From assembly GCF_026163685.1 (NCBI RefSeq), contig NZ_JAOXSR010000010.1:80663-144662 (forward strand): a stretch of 64,000 bases of DNA, in the 5' to 3' direction. A program made the translations under genes and the position numbers. The DNA comes from Oerskovia flava (lineage in GTDB: Bacteria > Actinomycetota > Actinomycetes > Actinomycetales > Cellulomonadaceae). Positions 24,898 through 33,982 of this stretch are shown here, piece by piece; position 1 is the stretch's first letter, and each line of letters begins with the position of its first letter. The notes beneath the pieces are model-generated. The model worked only from the letters and a program-made list of their open reading frames with translations. It made no database searches and was not told the origin of the DNA.

Positions 24898-26678
24898 GAG
24901 CGGGACTCCTTGTCTGCAGGGACGGGGGTGCGCAAGAGCCACCGGCCCGTGCGGGTGGCGAGCGCTGCGACCGCCACGAGGACCGTGGCCGCGACGACGG
25001 CACCGGCCGTCGCGTAGCCGTACCGCCCGCGGTCGAACTCCGTGAGGATCTCGACGGGCAGCGTGGTGAAGCTCGGCGGGGCGAGCATGGTCGTCGCGGC
25101 GAGGTCGAAGAAGCTCGAGGCGAGCACGGCCGCGAACGCCGACACGGTCGCCGCGGCGACGATCGGGAGCAGGACCGTGCGCAGCCGCGTGCCCAGCCCG
25201 ACGCCGCTCAGGGCTGCTGCGGCGAAGAACGAGGCGGGCACCTGGGCGAACGCGCCGAGCTGCAGCCGGACCGCGACCGGCAGCGCGGACGCGACGGCGG
25301 CGAGCACGAGCAGCACCGGCCGGCCGTACAGGTCCAGGCCGACGGCCGCGAGCGCCGGCTGGTTCCACACGAAGATGTAGCCGACGGCCAGCACGATGCC
25401 GGGGACGGCGAGCGCGACGGTCCCGGCGAGGTCGATGAACGCGCGGGCCCCGGAGCGGGTGTGCGTGAGCACGGCGGCGACGAGGAAGCCGAGGACGGTG
25501 GTCGCGACCGCGGCCGTCAGGGCGACGCCGAGCGAGTTCGCCGCGCCCTCGAGGATGCGGCTGCCGCCGGAGAACACCTCGGCGTAGTGCTCGAGGGTGA
25601 AGTTCTGGGGCGAGAGCCCGCCGAACGTCGACCGGGAGAGCGAGACCTGCAGGGACGACCCGAGCGGGATGCCGAGCACGAGGAGCAGGACGCCGGCCGT
25701 GAGCGTGGTCCACACCCAGGGGCGGCGCGCGGGCGGGGGGCTGACGCGCTCGGCCCGCCCGGTGAGGAAGTCGAACCGCGAGCGCCGCAGGACCCGCAGG
25801 TACAGGACGATGGCGACCGCGAGGATGACGACAAGGTAGAACGACAGCACTCCCCCGAGGTCGAACCGTACGGGGCTCTGCCGCACGGACGCGTAGATGG
25901 AGTAGGGCAGCGTGGGGAAGCTGTAGGACGTCGAGAGCGCGGCCGGGAGGCCGAAGTCCCCGAGGACGTCGACGAAGACGAGGATCGCCCCCGACAGGAC
26001 GGCCGGGGCGAGCAGCGGCAGGCGGACGGTGCGCAGCACGGTCCAGGGGCTCGCTCCGCTCAGGGCGGCGGCCTGCCGGTAGGACCCGTCGTCCCAGCGC
26101 AGCGCGGCCGCGGTCGCGAGGTACGCGAGCGGGTACTGGGTGAGGCTCATGACGACGACGAGACCGCCCGGGGACAGCACGAGCGGCGCCACCCAGTCGG
26201 CGCCGACGGTGTGGGCGGCGACCCCGCTGGGCGAGGCGAACAGCACCCAGCCCTGCGCGAGGATGAACGACGGGCTGACCAGCAGGGTCCACGCCGCGGC
26301 GTCGAGCGCCCGCGCCCCGGGGAAGGCCACCGTGTGGCGCAGCAGTGCCAGGCCGGAGCCGAGGGCGCCGCCGAGGACCATGGCACCTGCGGCGAGGGTC
26401 AGCGAGTTGCGCAGGCTGGCCTGCCACAGGGGGCGCTCGGTGATCTCCAGGAGCAGGCCCGGGCGCACCGACCAGTCCGCGCCCAGGCCGAGGCCGGGCG
26501 CGACGCCCTGCACGAGCACCGCGGCCAGCGGCAGCCCCACGAGCACGGCCAGGACGACGACGAGCCCGGCGCTGAGCAGGCTCTCGGCGCCCGGCCGCCG
26601 CAGGACCTGACGTCGGACACCCGGCCCCTGCGGGTCCGGGCGCCGGACGGCCGGGGGCGCGGAGGTCGGCGCGCTCAC
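24894..26678 (-). CDS. Ferric-type ABC importer permease (two fused permease units, FbpB-like)
   Basis: 594 residues from a GTG overlapping the lipoprotein stop (GTGA). It has about twelve membrane helices in two halves. Each half ends in a permease coupling loop: first QAAALSGASPWTVLRTVRLP, second AAALSGVGLGTRLRTVLLP. This duplicated layout is the hallmark of FbpB/SfuB permeases. The half-joining segment is a basic cytoplasmic loop (RRSRFDFLTGRAERV). The longer frame to 27863 is antisense shadow of the binding-protein gene. Confidence 0.92.
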   Translation of the reverse strand: MSAPTSAPPAVRRPDPQGPGVRRQVLRRPGAESLLSAGLVVVLAVLVGLPLAAVLVQGVAPGLGLGADWSVRPGLLLEITERPLWQASLRNSLTLAAGAMVLGGALGSGLALLRHTVAFPGARALDAAAWTLLVSPSFILAQGWVLFASPSGVAAHTVGADWVAPLVLSPGGLVVVMSLTQYPLAYLATAAALRWDDGSYRQAAALSGASPWTVLRTVRLPLLAPAVLSGAILVFVDVLGDFGLPAALSTSYSFPTLPYSIYASVRQSPVRFDLGGVLSFYLVVILAVAIVLYLRVLRRSRFDFLTGRAERVSPPPARRPWVWTTLTAGVLLLVLGIPLGSSLQVSLSRSTFGGLSPQNFTLEHYAEVFSGGSRILEGAANSLGVALTAAVATTVLGFLVAAVLTHTRSGARAFIDLAGTVALAVPGIVLAVGYIFVWNQPALAAVGLDLYGRPVLLVLAAVASALPVAVRLQLGAFAQVPASFFAAAALSGVGLGTRLRTVLLPIVAAATVSAFAAVLASSFFDLAATTMLAPPSFTTLPVEILTEFDRGRYGYATAGAVVAATVLVAVAALATRTGRWLLRTPVPADKESRS

Positions 26679-27751
26679 CCGGCCGACCGGTTCGCGAACC
26701 AGTCCTTGATGTCGACCTCGTTGTCGGCCGCGAACCGGCCGTCGGTGACGAGGAGGACCCCGTCGTCGGGCCGGGCGTCCGGCAGGGACGACGTGTCGGT
26801 GCCGGTGACGAACGGCGTGATGATGCCGTCGTCGCCGCCGTCGGCCATGAGCGTGCCCATCGTCTCGGGGGTGAGCAGCCAGTCGACGAGCTGCTGCGCG
26901 GCGCACGGGCGCGGCGTGTCGGCGCTGATCGCGACCCCGCGCACGACGGCGGGCGCACCCTCGTCGGGCCAGACGAAGTCGACCGACTCGCCGGCCTCCA
27001 GCAGGCCGTAGACGTTCTGCTCCTGCAGCAGGGCGATCTCGATCTCGCCGGAGGCGAGCGCCTGCCCGACGGGGCCGTTCTTCGGGTAGGTGTTCAGGCC
27101 CCGGTCGCCCAGGGCGTCGAAGTACTCCTGCGCGCCGTCGGTGCCGAGGTCCTCGTAGAACCAGGACACGATCGGGTACGCAGGCGCGGCGACGGCCGGG
27201 TCGGCCATGCCGAGCGGCCCGGGGCCCGGCTCGGCGAGCTCGGCCCAGGTGCTGGGCGGGTCGGTGACCGCCGCGGTGTTGTAGGCGATGACGGCGGCGG
27301 CGTGCTGGCTCAGCGGCAGCCACGCGTTGTCGTCGGGGGCGATCCCCGCGCCGGCCTCGTCGAGGTTGTCGCGACCGAGCGACGTCCACCCGGTCCGCAG
27401 CCGGCCCTCGTCCGCGAGCGCCTGCAGGCTGCCGTGCCCGTCGAGCACGACCACGTCCCACTGCGGGTTGTTCGCCTCGGCGGCGATGCGCGCGAGGATC
27501 TCCCCGCCGCCGATGTCGGCGATCTCGGTCTCGATGCCGGCCTCCTGGGTGAACGTGTCGCTGAGCAGCTCGCCCCACGGGTTGAGGTAGATGCGCAGCG
27601 GTCCCTCCTCCGGGGTGCACGTCGCCGAGTCGATCGTCGCGGCGTCCGCGGACGGCTCGCCCGTCGTGCTCTCGGCCGGGGTGCACGCGCCGAGGGCGAG
27701 TGCGGCGATCCCTGCCGCGCCGACGGCGGCCGTCGTCATCCTGCGTGCCAC
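26675..27751 (-). CDS. Ferric-type ABC importer substrate-binding lipoprotein
   Basis: 358 residues. The N-terminus RRMTTAAVGAAGIAALALGAC is a lipoprotein signal with lipidated Cys23. The rest is a class-II periplasmic binding fold of the iron/2-aminoethylphosphonate/thiamine group (PLRIYLNPWGELLSDTFTQ, WDVVVLDGHGSLQALA, AVIAYNTAAV, ISADTPRPCAAQQLVDWLL). The GTG at 27751 follows AGGAGG by 7 bases and is preferred to the upstream frame start at 27823. First gene of the operon SBP-permease-ATPase-cobO-NUDIX. No tyrosine pair typical of Fe(III) binders is obvious, so the substrate is open. Confidence 0.9.
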   Translation of the reverse strand: MARRMTTAAVGAAGIAALALGACTPAESTTGEPSADAATIDSATCTPEEGPLRIYLNPWGELLSDTFTQEAGIETEIADIGGGEILARIAAEANNPQWDVVVLDGHGSLQALADEGRLRTGWTSLGRDNLDEAGAGIAPDDNAWLPLSQHAAAVIAYNTAAVTDPPSTWAELAEPGPGPLGMADPAVAAPAYPIVSWFYEDLGTDGAQEYFDALGDRGLNTYPKNGPVGQALASGEIEIALLQEQNVYGLLEAGESVDFVWPDEGAPAVVRGVAISADTPRPCAAQQLVDWLLTPETMGTLMADGGDDGIITPFVTGTDTSSLPDARPDDGVLLVTDGRFAADNEVDIKDWFANRSAG

Positions 27752-27773
27752 GGGGTTTCCTCCTGGTGTCGTG

Positions 27774-27793
27774 GGGCACCGGTACCGGTGCCC
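27774..27793. promoter_or_regulatory. 20-bp perfect palindrome upstream of the ABC importer operon
   Basis: The 20-mer with half-site GGGCACCGGT is a perfect palindrome, 22 bp upstream of the GTG of the binding-protein gene. It lies in the 443-bp divergent gap between the importer and the telA operon, where I see no gene. It is a good candidate for a repressor site controlling the importer. Confidence 0.45.
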
Positions 27794-28026
27794 GCCTCGT
27801 CGCGCCGTGGGGCGCAGGACCACGGTGGCGAGCGCGGACGAACCGTGCCGTACCGCCAGTCAACAGGGGGCGGATCCCTGCACGAAGTTCTCGTGACCTC
27901 GCGAGCGCCCGGCGCCGAAGAGTTCATCGCGGCGTCGAGGTTCGGACACCGGCCCGTCACCGCGGCGCCATCTCCAGGGGGGTCCGGCCGGCGGTACGGG
28001 TGCCGCGTCGCGGCGTCGGGCGGACT

Positions 28027-28042
28027 ACGCTGTGCACAGCGT
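28027..28042. promoter_or_regulatory. 16-bp perfect palindrome upstream of the telA operon
   Basis: ACGCTGTGCACAGCGT is a perfect palindrome 152 bp before the telA start. The rest of the gap 27794-28194 shows no gene. A TACGAT at 28120-28125 might be a -10 but has no good -35 at normal spacing. Confidence 0.35.
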
Positions 28043-28194
28043 TCCGCACGTTCCGTCACGATCGTCCCGGGCACCAGGCTTGACCATCGATTGGTGTGCT
28101 GCCGACCGTCCTGTGGAGATACGATGTCGCGACGGCCGCGCGCGAGCCACTCCTGGCTGCTCGCCCGGGCCGCCACGACCAGCGAAGGATGACG

Positions 28195-29412
28195 ATGACC
28201 GACGCAGCACCGCTCCAGCCCCCCGCAGCGACCGACACGCTGACGCTCACGGCTCCCGAGCCGGTGAAGCCGGTCGCCACCACGCAGGCGCCCGCGATGG
28301 CACCCCGGGTCGACGAGGCTGCCATCCCGGGTCTGGACGCCAAGGTCTCCTCCTACCTCGACTCCCTGCTGACCGCGGACGCGCGCTCGCCGGAGTTCGC
28401 GGCCAAGGCCAACGACGTGCGCACCATGGGCGACGCCGACATCCGCACGGCCGCCGACTCCTCCAACCGGCTCCTCGCGACGCCGGTGCGCCAGCTCAAG
28501 GAAGGCGGGCTGTCGGAGGGCTCGACCGTCGGGGCGACGCTGCTGGAGCTGCGCCGCACGGTCGAGGACCTCGACCCCAGCGAGGCGTCGACCGGCCGCA
28601 AGATCCTCGGCATCATCCCGTTCGGCGGCAAGATCCAGGACTACTTCCGCCGCTACGAGAGCGCCCAGTCGCAGCTCAACGCGATCATCAAGGCCCTGTA
28701 CGACGGGCAGGACGAGCTGCGCAAGGACAACGCCGCGCTGAACCTCGAGAAGCAGAACCTCTGGGACACCATGGCCCGGCTCAACCAGTACATCTACGTC
28801 GCCGAGGGCCTGGACACCCAGCTGGCCGCGAAGATCGCCGAGCTGGACACGACCGACCCCGAGAAGGCCAAGGCGCTGCGCGAGGACGTCCTGTTCTACG
28901 TCCGCCAGAAGCACCAGGACCTGCTGACGCAGCTCGCGGTCTCGATCCAGGGCTACCTCGCGATCGACATCATCATCAAGAACAACATCGAGCTCATCAA
29001 GGGCGTCGACCGGGCCACCACGACGACGGTCTCCGCCCTGCGCACCGCGGTGATCGTCGCGCAGGCGCTCGCCAACCAGAAGCTCGTGCTCGACCAGATC
29101 ACGGCGCTGAACACCACGACGTCGAACATGATCGCCTCGACCTCGAAGATGCTGGCCGACCAGTCCGCCACGATCCAGTCGCAGGCGGCCAGCGCCACGG
29201 TCGGCCTGCCGCAGCTCCAGCAGGCCTTCCAGAACATCTACGCGACGATGGACTCCATCGCGGACTTCAAGACCCAGGCGCTGGACTCCATGGCGCAGAC
29301 CATCGGCGTGCTCGAGACCGAGACGACGAAGGCCCGCACCTACCTCGACCGCGTCGCGCAGAGCGACCAGACGGACGTCTCCAGCGGCGCGCTGGACCTC
29401 GGCAAGAGCTGA
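28195..29412 (+). CDS. TelA / toxic anion resistance family protein
   Basis: 405 residues. PF05816-type sequence: VRQLKEGGLSEGSTVGATL, LGIIPFGGKIQDYFRRYESA, LRKDNAALNLEKQNLWDTMA, and a long alpha-helical C-terminal half with NIELIKGVDRATTTTVSAL and VIVAQALANQKLVLDQI. The family was named from plasmid tellurite resistance (TelA/KlaA). Chromosomal members sit in stress-response operons with a TerD/VWA/phosphatase context. Two ATGs (28189, 28195) are in frame and GAAGGA fits 28195 best. First gene of a ten-gene operon ending at 40808. Likely cytosolic and helical, possibly membrane-associated. Confidence 0.88.
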   Translation: MTDAAPLQPPAATDTLTLTAPEPVKPVATTQAPAMAPRVDEAAIPGLDAKVSSYLDSLLTADARSPEFAAKANDVRTMGDADIRTAADSSNRLLATPVRQLKEGGLSEGSTVGATLLELRRTVEDLDPSEASTGRKILGIIPFGGKIQDYFRRYESAQSQLNAIIKALYDGQDELRKDNAALNLEKQNLWDTMARLNQYIYVAEGLDTQLAAKIAELDTTDPEKAKALREDVLFYVRQKHQDLLTQLAVSIQGYLAIDIIIKNNIELIKGVDRATTTTVSALRTAVIVAQALANQKLVLDQITALNTTTSNMIASTSKMLADQSATIQSQAASATVGLPQLQQAFQNIYATMDSIADFKTQALDSMAQTIGVLETETTKARTYLDRVAQSDQTDVSSGALDLGKS

Positions 29413-29425
29413 GGCGCAGCGCCAG

Positions 29426-30046
29426 ATGGGGTGGTTCCAGGACTTGATCGCCCGGCTCACGGGCCGGGCGGACCAGGCAGAGGCTGAGCAGGGCGGGCTC
29501 GCCCTGCCCCCGGTGCCGACGAGCGACGACATCCTCGTCTCCGTCGACCGGGTGCAGGAGCAGATCGCGGGCCGTGTGCCGCCCGCCGTGACGGCCCGTG
29601 TGCAGCGCATCACCCGCACGGTCCACGACATGGTGCCGCGGCTCGACCGGCTCGGCGTCGGCAGCGCGCAGGCGCACACGGTCGTCGCGACGGCGACGAG
29701 CTACCTGCCCGAGGCCGTCGGCGGGTACCTGCGCCTGCCGCGCGACTTCGCGGACCGACGCGTCGTGGCGCAGGGCAAGACGTCGCTGATGATCCTGTGC
29801 GACCAGCTCGACCTCCTCGGGGTCACGCTCGACAAGATCTCCGACGCCGTCTCGCGCGCCGACGCCGCCGCGCTCGTCGCGCACGGGCAGTTCCTCGCGG
29901 ACAAGTTCGCGACGTCGTCGATCGCGCTCGCGCCCGGCGCGGGCCTGGGGACGGCGCAGCCCACCGACCTCGGCGGGGGCACGTCCCCGCTCACCCCACC
30001 GGGAGCCGCCCCCGGGGCGGAGCACGGCCGGACGGAGCGGCCATGA
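29426..30046 (+). CDS. Hypothetical protein of the telA-pknG operon (206 aa)
   Basis: 206 residues. The N-terminus MGWFQDLIARLTGRA is an amphipathic helix. The middle is alpha-helical with VTARVQRITRTVHDMVPRLDR and SYLPEAVGGYLRLPRDFADR, and QGKTSLMILCDQLDLLGVTL follows. The tail is Gly/Pro-rich. In other genomes XpaC-like proteins occur next to TelA, and the helical core is reminiscent of these, but I cannot assign it. It starts 13 bp after telA and its stop overlaps the start of the AAA+ gene. Confidence 0.75.
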   Translation: MGWFQDLIARLTGRADQAEAEQGGLALPPVPTSDDILVSVDRVQEQIAGRVPPAVTARVQRITRTVHDMVPRLDRLGVGSAQAHTVVATATSYLPEAVGGYLRLPRDFADRRVVAQGKTSLMILCDQLDLLGVTLDKISDAVSRADAAALVAHGQFLADKFATSSIALAPGAGLGTAQPTDLGGGTSPLTPPGAAPGAEHGRTERP

Positions 30047-31653
30047 GCGGCGGGCAGGGGGCCCACCCGGGCGGGACCGGTGCAGCAGGGCTCACGGCAG
30101 CGCTCGACGCCCTGGTCGTGGCCGGCGCGACGGCCGGGCTCGCCGAGGACGCCGTGCGCGACGAGGGGTCGCGGCTCGCGGCCGCGGTCGCCGAGTCCGC
30201 GACGGGGGCCGCGCACGAGTGGCTCGCCGCCGTCGGGCACGAGAGCGCCGCGTTCGGCGCGTTCTTCACCGCCGCCGCGAGCGCCCGCCGCTGGCGCTCG
30301 GCACCCACGGACCTCCTGACGGGCCTCGTCTCGTCCGGCTCCCCGGCCGCCGTCGACTACGCGGCCGCGCTGGCCGACGTCGTCTCCGCGGCGTGCGACC
30401 TCGGCTCGCCGAGCATGTCCGTCCTCGCGAGCGCGTCCGCGACGGCGGCCGTCCAGCGCGACGCCGCCGCACCACGCCGCCCCGCCCCGAGCGTGGCCCC
30501 CACCGGCACGCGTCCCACCGGCGCTCCCGCTCACGTGGACCTGTCGAGCCTGGACCTCTCGCTCGGCGGCTCGTCGTTCGGCACCGCACCGTCCGGGACC
30601 TTCCCGTCCGGGACCGGGCGCGCGGGCGAGGTCGGCGACCTCCCGTCCGTCGAGGCGATCCTCGACGCGCTGCGCCCGGCGCCCACCCCCACCGGCGACG
30701 CCGCAGGCAGCACGCAGGGAGCCGCCGGCACGTCGGCGGAGGTCGAGGCGGAGACCGACACCGAGGCTGCCGCCGAGCCGGACCCCCGCACGCTCGAGGA
30801 GATGCTCGGCGAGCTGGACGCCCTCATCGGGCTGGACCGCGTCAAGCACGAGATCCGTCAGCAGACCGAGATGCTGCGCATCGAAGGGCTTCGGACCGCA
30901 GCGGGCCTCACGCGCCCCACGATGACCCGCCACCTGGTGTTCCTCGGGAACCCCGGCACGGGCAAGACGACGGTCGCGCGCCTCGTGGCGGGCATCTACC
31001 GGGCGCTCGGGCTGCTCGCGAAGGGCCACCTGGTGGAGGTCGACCGCTCTGAGCTCGTCGCGGGCTACCTCGGGCAGACGGCCGTCAAGACGTCCGAAGT
31101 GGTCGCCACCGCGCTCGGCGGCGTGCTGTTCATCGACGAGGCGTACGGCCTCGCGGAGGACCAGTACGGGGCCGAGGCCATCAACACGCTGGTCAAGGAC
31201 ATGGAGGACCACCGCGAGGACCTCGTCGTCATCGTCGCCGGCTACCCCGGACCCATGGGCGAGTTCCTCGCGACGAACCCCGGGCTGGAGTCCCGCTTCT
31301 CCACGACCATCACGTTCGAGGACTACACGGACGTCGAACTACGCGACATCTTCGAGCGGCTCGCGACGAACGCCGACTTCGAACCGACCGAGGAGTGCCT
31401 GCGACGGTTCGAGGAGATCGCGTCCCTCCAGCCACGCACCGAGGGCTTCGGCAACGGCCGCTACGCCCGTAACGTCCTGGACGGCGCGATCGCCCGGCAC
31501 GCGTGGCGCCTCAAGGACACGGCCGAGCCGACGCTCGCCGAGCTGCGCCTGCTGCTCCCCGAGGACCTGCTGGCCCCGGAAGCCCCGACCGACGACGCGC
31601 AGCCCGTCGAGCTCTTCACCACCGACACCGCCCCCACCGAGGAGCACGCATGA
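30043..31653 (+). CDS. CbbX/SpoVK-type AAA+ ATPase with long N-terminal region
   Basis: 536 residues. The first ~250 are Ala/Gly/Thr-rich and probably partly disordered, with a helical start. The CbxX/CfqX AAA+ module follows: ELDALIGLDRVKHEI, Walker A FLGNPGTGKTTVARL, pore-like GYLGQTAVKT, Walker B VLFIDEAYGLA, sensor LESRFSTTITFEDY and arginine-finger region GRYARNVLD. CbbX activates Rubisco; relatives in actinobacteria are ESX EccA-like chaperones or unknown remodelers. Here it likely remodels a partner in this signalling operon. Overlaps neighbours on both sides (ATGA). Confidence 0.87.
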   Translation: MSGGQGAHPGGTGAAGLTAALDALVVAGATAGLAEDAVRDEGSRLAAAVAESATGAAHEWLAAVGHESAAFGAFFTAAASARRWRSAPTDLLTGLVSSGSPAAVDYAAALADVVSAACDLGSPSMSVLASASATAAVQRDAAAPRRPAPSVAPTGTRPTGAPAHVDLSSLDLSLGGSSFGTAPSGTFPSGTGRAGEVGDLPSVEAILDALRPAPTPTGDAAGSTQGAAGTSAEVEAETDTEAAAEPDPRTLEEMLGELDALIGLDRVKHEIRQQTEMLRIEGLRTAAGLTRPTMTRHLVFLGNPGTGKTTVARLVAGIYRALGLLAKGHLVEVDRSELVAGYLGQTAVKTSEVVATALGGVLFIDEAYGLAEDQYGAEAINTLVKDMEDHREDLVVIVAGYPGPMGEFLATNPGLESRFSTTITFEDYTDVELRDIFERLATNADFEPTEECLRRFEEIASLQPRTEGFGNGRYARNVLDGAIARHAWRLKDTAEPTLAELRLLLPEDLLAPEAPTDDAQPVELFTTDTAPTEEHA

Positions 31654-32990
31654 CGCAGACCGCCGCGCCACCCGTCCCCGCGAGCGCGCCCGACCCCGGC
31701 CCCGCCGGTGCACGGCGCATCGTGCCGGCCGCCGCGACGCCCGCGCGCACGAGCCGTCGTGCACGTCTGCGCGCGTCGATGGCGCGCACGCCGGGCCGGA
31801 TGCGGATCGCGCTCGCCGTGAGCGTGCTCGCTGCGATCGCCTTCGGCCTGCTCGGCTTCCAGGCGGCCAGCGTCCAGGCACGGGCGCTGACCGCGGCCGA
31901 GCACGACACGAGCCAGCTCGTCGACATCCAGGAGGCGCGCAACACGCTCGTCGTGGCCGACGCCATCGCGACCAACGCGTTCCTCGTGGGCGGTCTCGAG
32001 CCGACCGCGCAGCGCGAGCGGTTCGACGAGGCGGTCCTCGCCGCGACGACGCTGCTCACCGAGCTCGCCGGGCGCAACGCCGCCGACTCCCCCGAGCTCG
32101 CCACCGCGCAGGCCGGGCTGAGCGACTACGTCCGACTCGTCGAGCAGGCGCGCGCGAACAACCGGCAGGGTTTCCCGGTGGGCTCGGCGTACCTCGACCA
32201 GGCGTCGACGACACTGCGCGACGAGACGCTGCCCGCCCTCGACGGTCTCGTCGTGGCGAACGCCGACCGGGTCGCGACCGACTTCGCGGGCGTGCGCAAC
32301 GCGCTGTGGATCCTCGCCGCGGGCCTGCTCGCGCTCGCCGTGCTCGTCCTCGTGCAGGTCTGGCTCGCCCGCCGCACCCACCGCGTGCTGAACGTGGGCC
32401 TCGTGGCCGCGTCCGCCGTCGTGCTCGTGATCGGGATCGGCGGGGCCGTGGTCCTGGGCCAGGCGAGCTCGACGGCGAACGCCGTGCGCGCGGGCCCGTA
32501 CGCCGCGACCCTCGCGTCCTCGCAGGCGTACTCGCTGGCGAACGACGCGAAGTCCATGGAGAGCTTCACCCTCATCAAGCGCGGCTCCGGCCAGGCGTAC
32601 GAGGAGGAGTTCGTCGCGTCGGTGACCGAGGCCGGCGAACGGCTCGACACCGCGGCCGCCGAAGGCGTGATCGGGGACGAGTCCTCGCGTGCGCTCGACG
32701 AGTGGGTCGCGCAGCACGAGCTCATCCGCGAGCTCGACGACGGCGGCGACTGGGACGGCGCGGTCGCGCTCGCGATCGGCGACGACGCGGACAGCCCGAA
32801 CGCCGCGTTCGACGCGTTCTCCGCCCAGGTGCGCGACGACATCGCGCAGAGCACGACGCAGACGCAGGACCGGCTGTCGTCCGCCCAGGGCCTGTCCGCG
32901 GTGTCCGCGTGGCTGCTGCTGCTCGCCGGCGGCGCCGCGGCGCTGCTGGCGTGGCGAGGAATGTCCGCCCGACTGGAGGAGTACCGGTGA
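31650..32990 (+). CDS. glnX: GlnX-like transmembrane sensor-transducer
   Basis: 446 residues. Four membrane helices: about 51-73 (MRIALAVSVLAAIAFGLLGF), around 220-242 (LWILAAGLLALAVLVLVQVW), 247-270 (VGLVAASAVVLVIGIGGAVV) and near the C-terminus (AVSAWLLLLAGGAAALLAW). They enclose two extracytoplasmic helical domains (EARNTLVVADAIATNAFLVG; SSQAYSLANDAKSMESFTLI). Position directly before a GlnH-type lipoprotein and near pknG matches mycobacterial glnX-glnH-pknG, where GlnX relays ligand-bound GlnH to PknG. I assign glnX from order and topology. Confidence 0.8.
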   Translation: MTQTAAPPVPASAPDPGPAGARRIVPAAATPARTSRRARLRASMARTPGRMRIALAVSVLAAIAFGLLGFQAASVQARALTAAEHDTSQLVDIQEARNTLVVADAIATNAFLVGGLEPTAQRERFDEAVLAATTLLTELAGRNAADSPELATAQAGLSDYVRLVEQARANNRQGFPVGSAYLDQASTTLRDETLPALDGLVVANADRVATDFAGVRNALWILAAGLLALAVLVLVQVWLARRTHRVLNVGLVAASAVVLVIGIGGAVVLGQASSTANAVRAGPYAATLASSQAYSLANDAKSMESFTLIKRGSGQAYEEEFVASVTEAGERLDTAAAEGVIGDESSRALDEWVAQHELIRELDDGGDWDGAVALAIGDDADSPNAAFDAFSAQVRDDIAQSTTQTQDRLSSAQGLSAVSAWLLLLAGGAAALLAWRGMSARLEEYR

Positions 32991-33982
32991 TCGCGCGAAC
33001 CACCCGAGGAGCACGCCTGCCGCTCGTGGCGACGGCGCTCGCCGCGGCGCTCGTCCTGGGCGCGTGCTCGGGGCCCGACGGCGCGTCGGACCTGCGCCGC
33101 GACGTCGCCGAGGAGACCACGACCGAGGAGGAGCCGGCCCCGCCCGCGGCGTCGTCCCAGCCGGCGACGTGCGAGGACCCGGTCGCGTCCTACGAGCCCG
33201 AGGGTTCCCTGCCCGGCCCGGACGACCTGCCGTCCGGCAGCACCATGGCCGAGATCCGCGAGCGCGGTTCGCTCGTCGTGGGGGTCTCGGCCGACACGCT
33301 GCTCATGGGCTCGCGCAACCCGCTCAGCGGCGAGATCGAGGGCTTCGACATCGCCGTGCTGCACGAGGTCGCGCGGGCGATCTTCGGCGACCCCGACCGC
33401 CTGCAGTTCCGGGTGATCACGTCCGGCCAGCGCCTCGACGTCCTGGAGAGCGGCGAGGTCGACGTCGTGGCCCGCGCCTTCACCATGACGTGCGAGCGCT
33501 GGGAGACCATCGCGTTCTCGTCCGAGTACTACCACGCGGGTCAGAAGGTGCTCGTGACGCGCGACTCGACGGTCGAGCGCATCGAGGACCTCGAGGGCCA
33601 GCGGGTCTGCGCGCCCGAGGGCACCACGACCCTCGAGCGCCTCGGCGAGTTCCCCGGCATCGAGGCCGTGCCCGCGCAGACGCACACCGCCTGCCTCGTG
33701 CTGTTCCAGCAGGCCCAGGTCGAGGCGATCACGGGTGACGACACGATCCTCGCCGGGTTCGCCGCGCAGGACCCGTACGCGAAGGTCGTGGGCGAGGCCA
33801 TCAGCGACGAGCCGTACGGGCTGGGCATCGGGGCCGACAACGTCGACCTGGTGCGCTTCGTCAACGGCGTGCTCGAGGAGATGCGCGACGACGGCACCTG
33901 GACCGACCTCTACGAGCGGTGGCTCGGAGTGCTGGGCCCCGCCCCCGAGCCGCCGAACGCCGTGTACGGCCGCCCGTCGTGA
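32987..33982 (+). CDS. glnH: GlnH-like amino-acid-binding lipoprotein
   Basis: 331 residues from a GTG overlapping glnX. Lipobox VLGAC with Cys27. An acidic linker precedes a bacterial extracellular solute-binding family 3 domain: AEIRERGSLVVGVSADTLLM, GEIEGFDIAVLHEVARAIFG, ARAFTMTCERWETIAFSSEY, VCAPEGTTTLERL. In M. tuberculosis the homologue binds Asp/Glu and their amides and signals through GlnX to PknG. There is no permease or ATPase of an importer nearby, which supports a sensing rather than transport role. Confidence 0.88.
   Translation: MIARTTRGARLPLVATALAAALVLGACSGPDGASDLRRDVAEETTTEEEPAPPAASSQPATCEDPVASYEPEGSLPGPDDLPSGSTMAEIRERGSLVVGVSADTLLMGSRNPLSGEIEGFDIAVLHEVARAIFGDPDRLQFRVITSGQRLDVLESGEVDVVARAFTMTCERWETIAFSSEYYHAGQKVLVTRDSTVERIEDLEGQRVCAPEGTTTLERLGEFPGIEAVPAQTHTACLVLFQQAQVEAITGDDTILAGFAAQDPYAKVVGEAISDEPYGLGIGADNVDLVRFVNGVLEEMRDDGTWTDLYERWLGVLGPAPEPPNAVYGRPS

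Noticed and set aside
27752-28194. Possible B12 riboswitch before the importer/cobO operon
   Set aside because: I looked for a B12-box-like conserved core on the minus strand and saw none; only the palindromes are evident.
28032-29447. 471-codon plus-strand frame over telA
   Set aside because: Shadow frame; telA in the other frame has clear TelA-family blocks and fits the operon.
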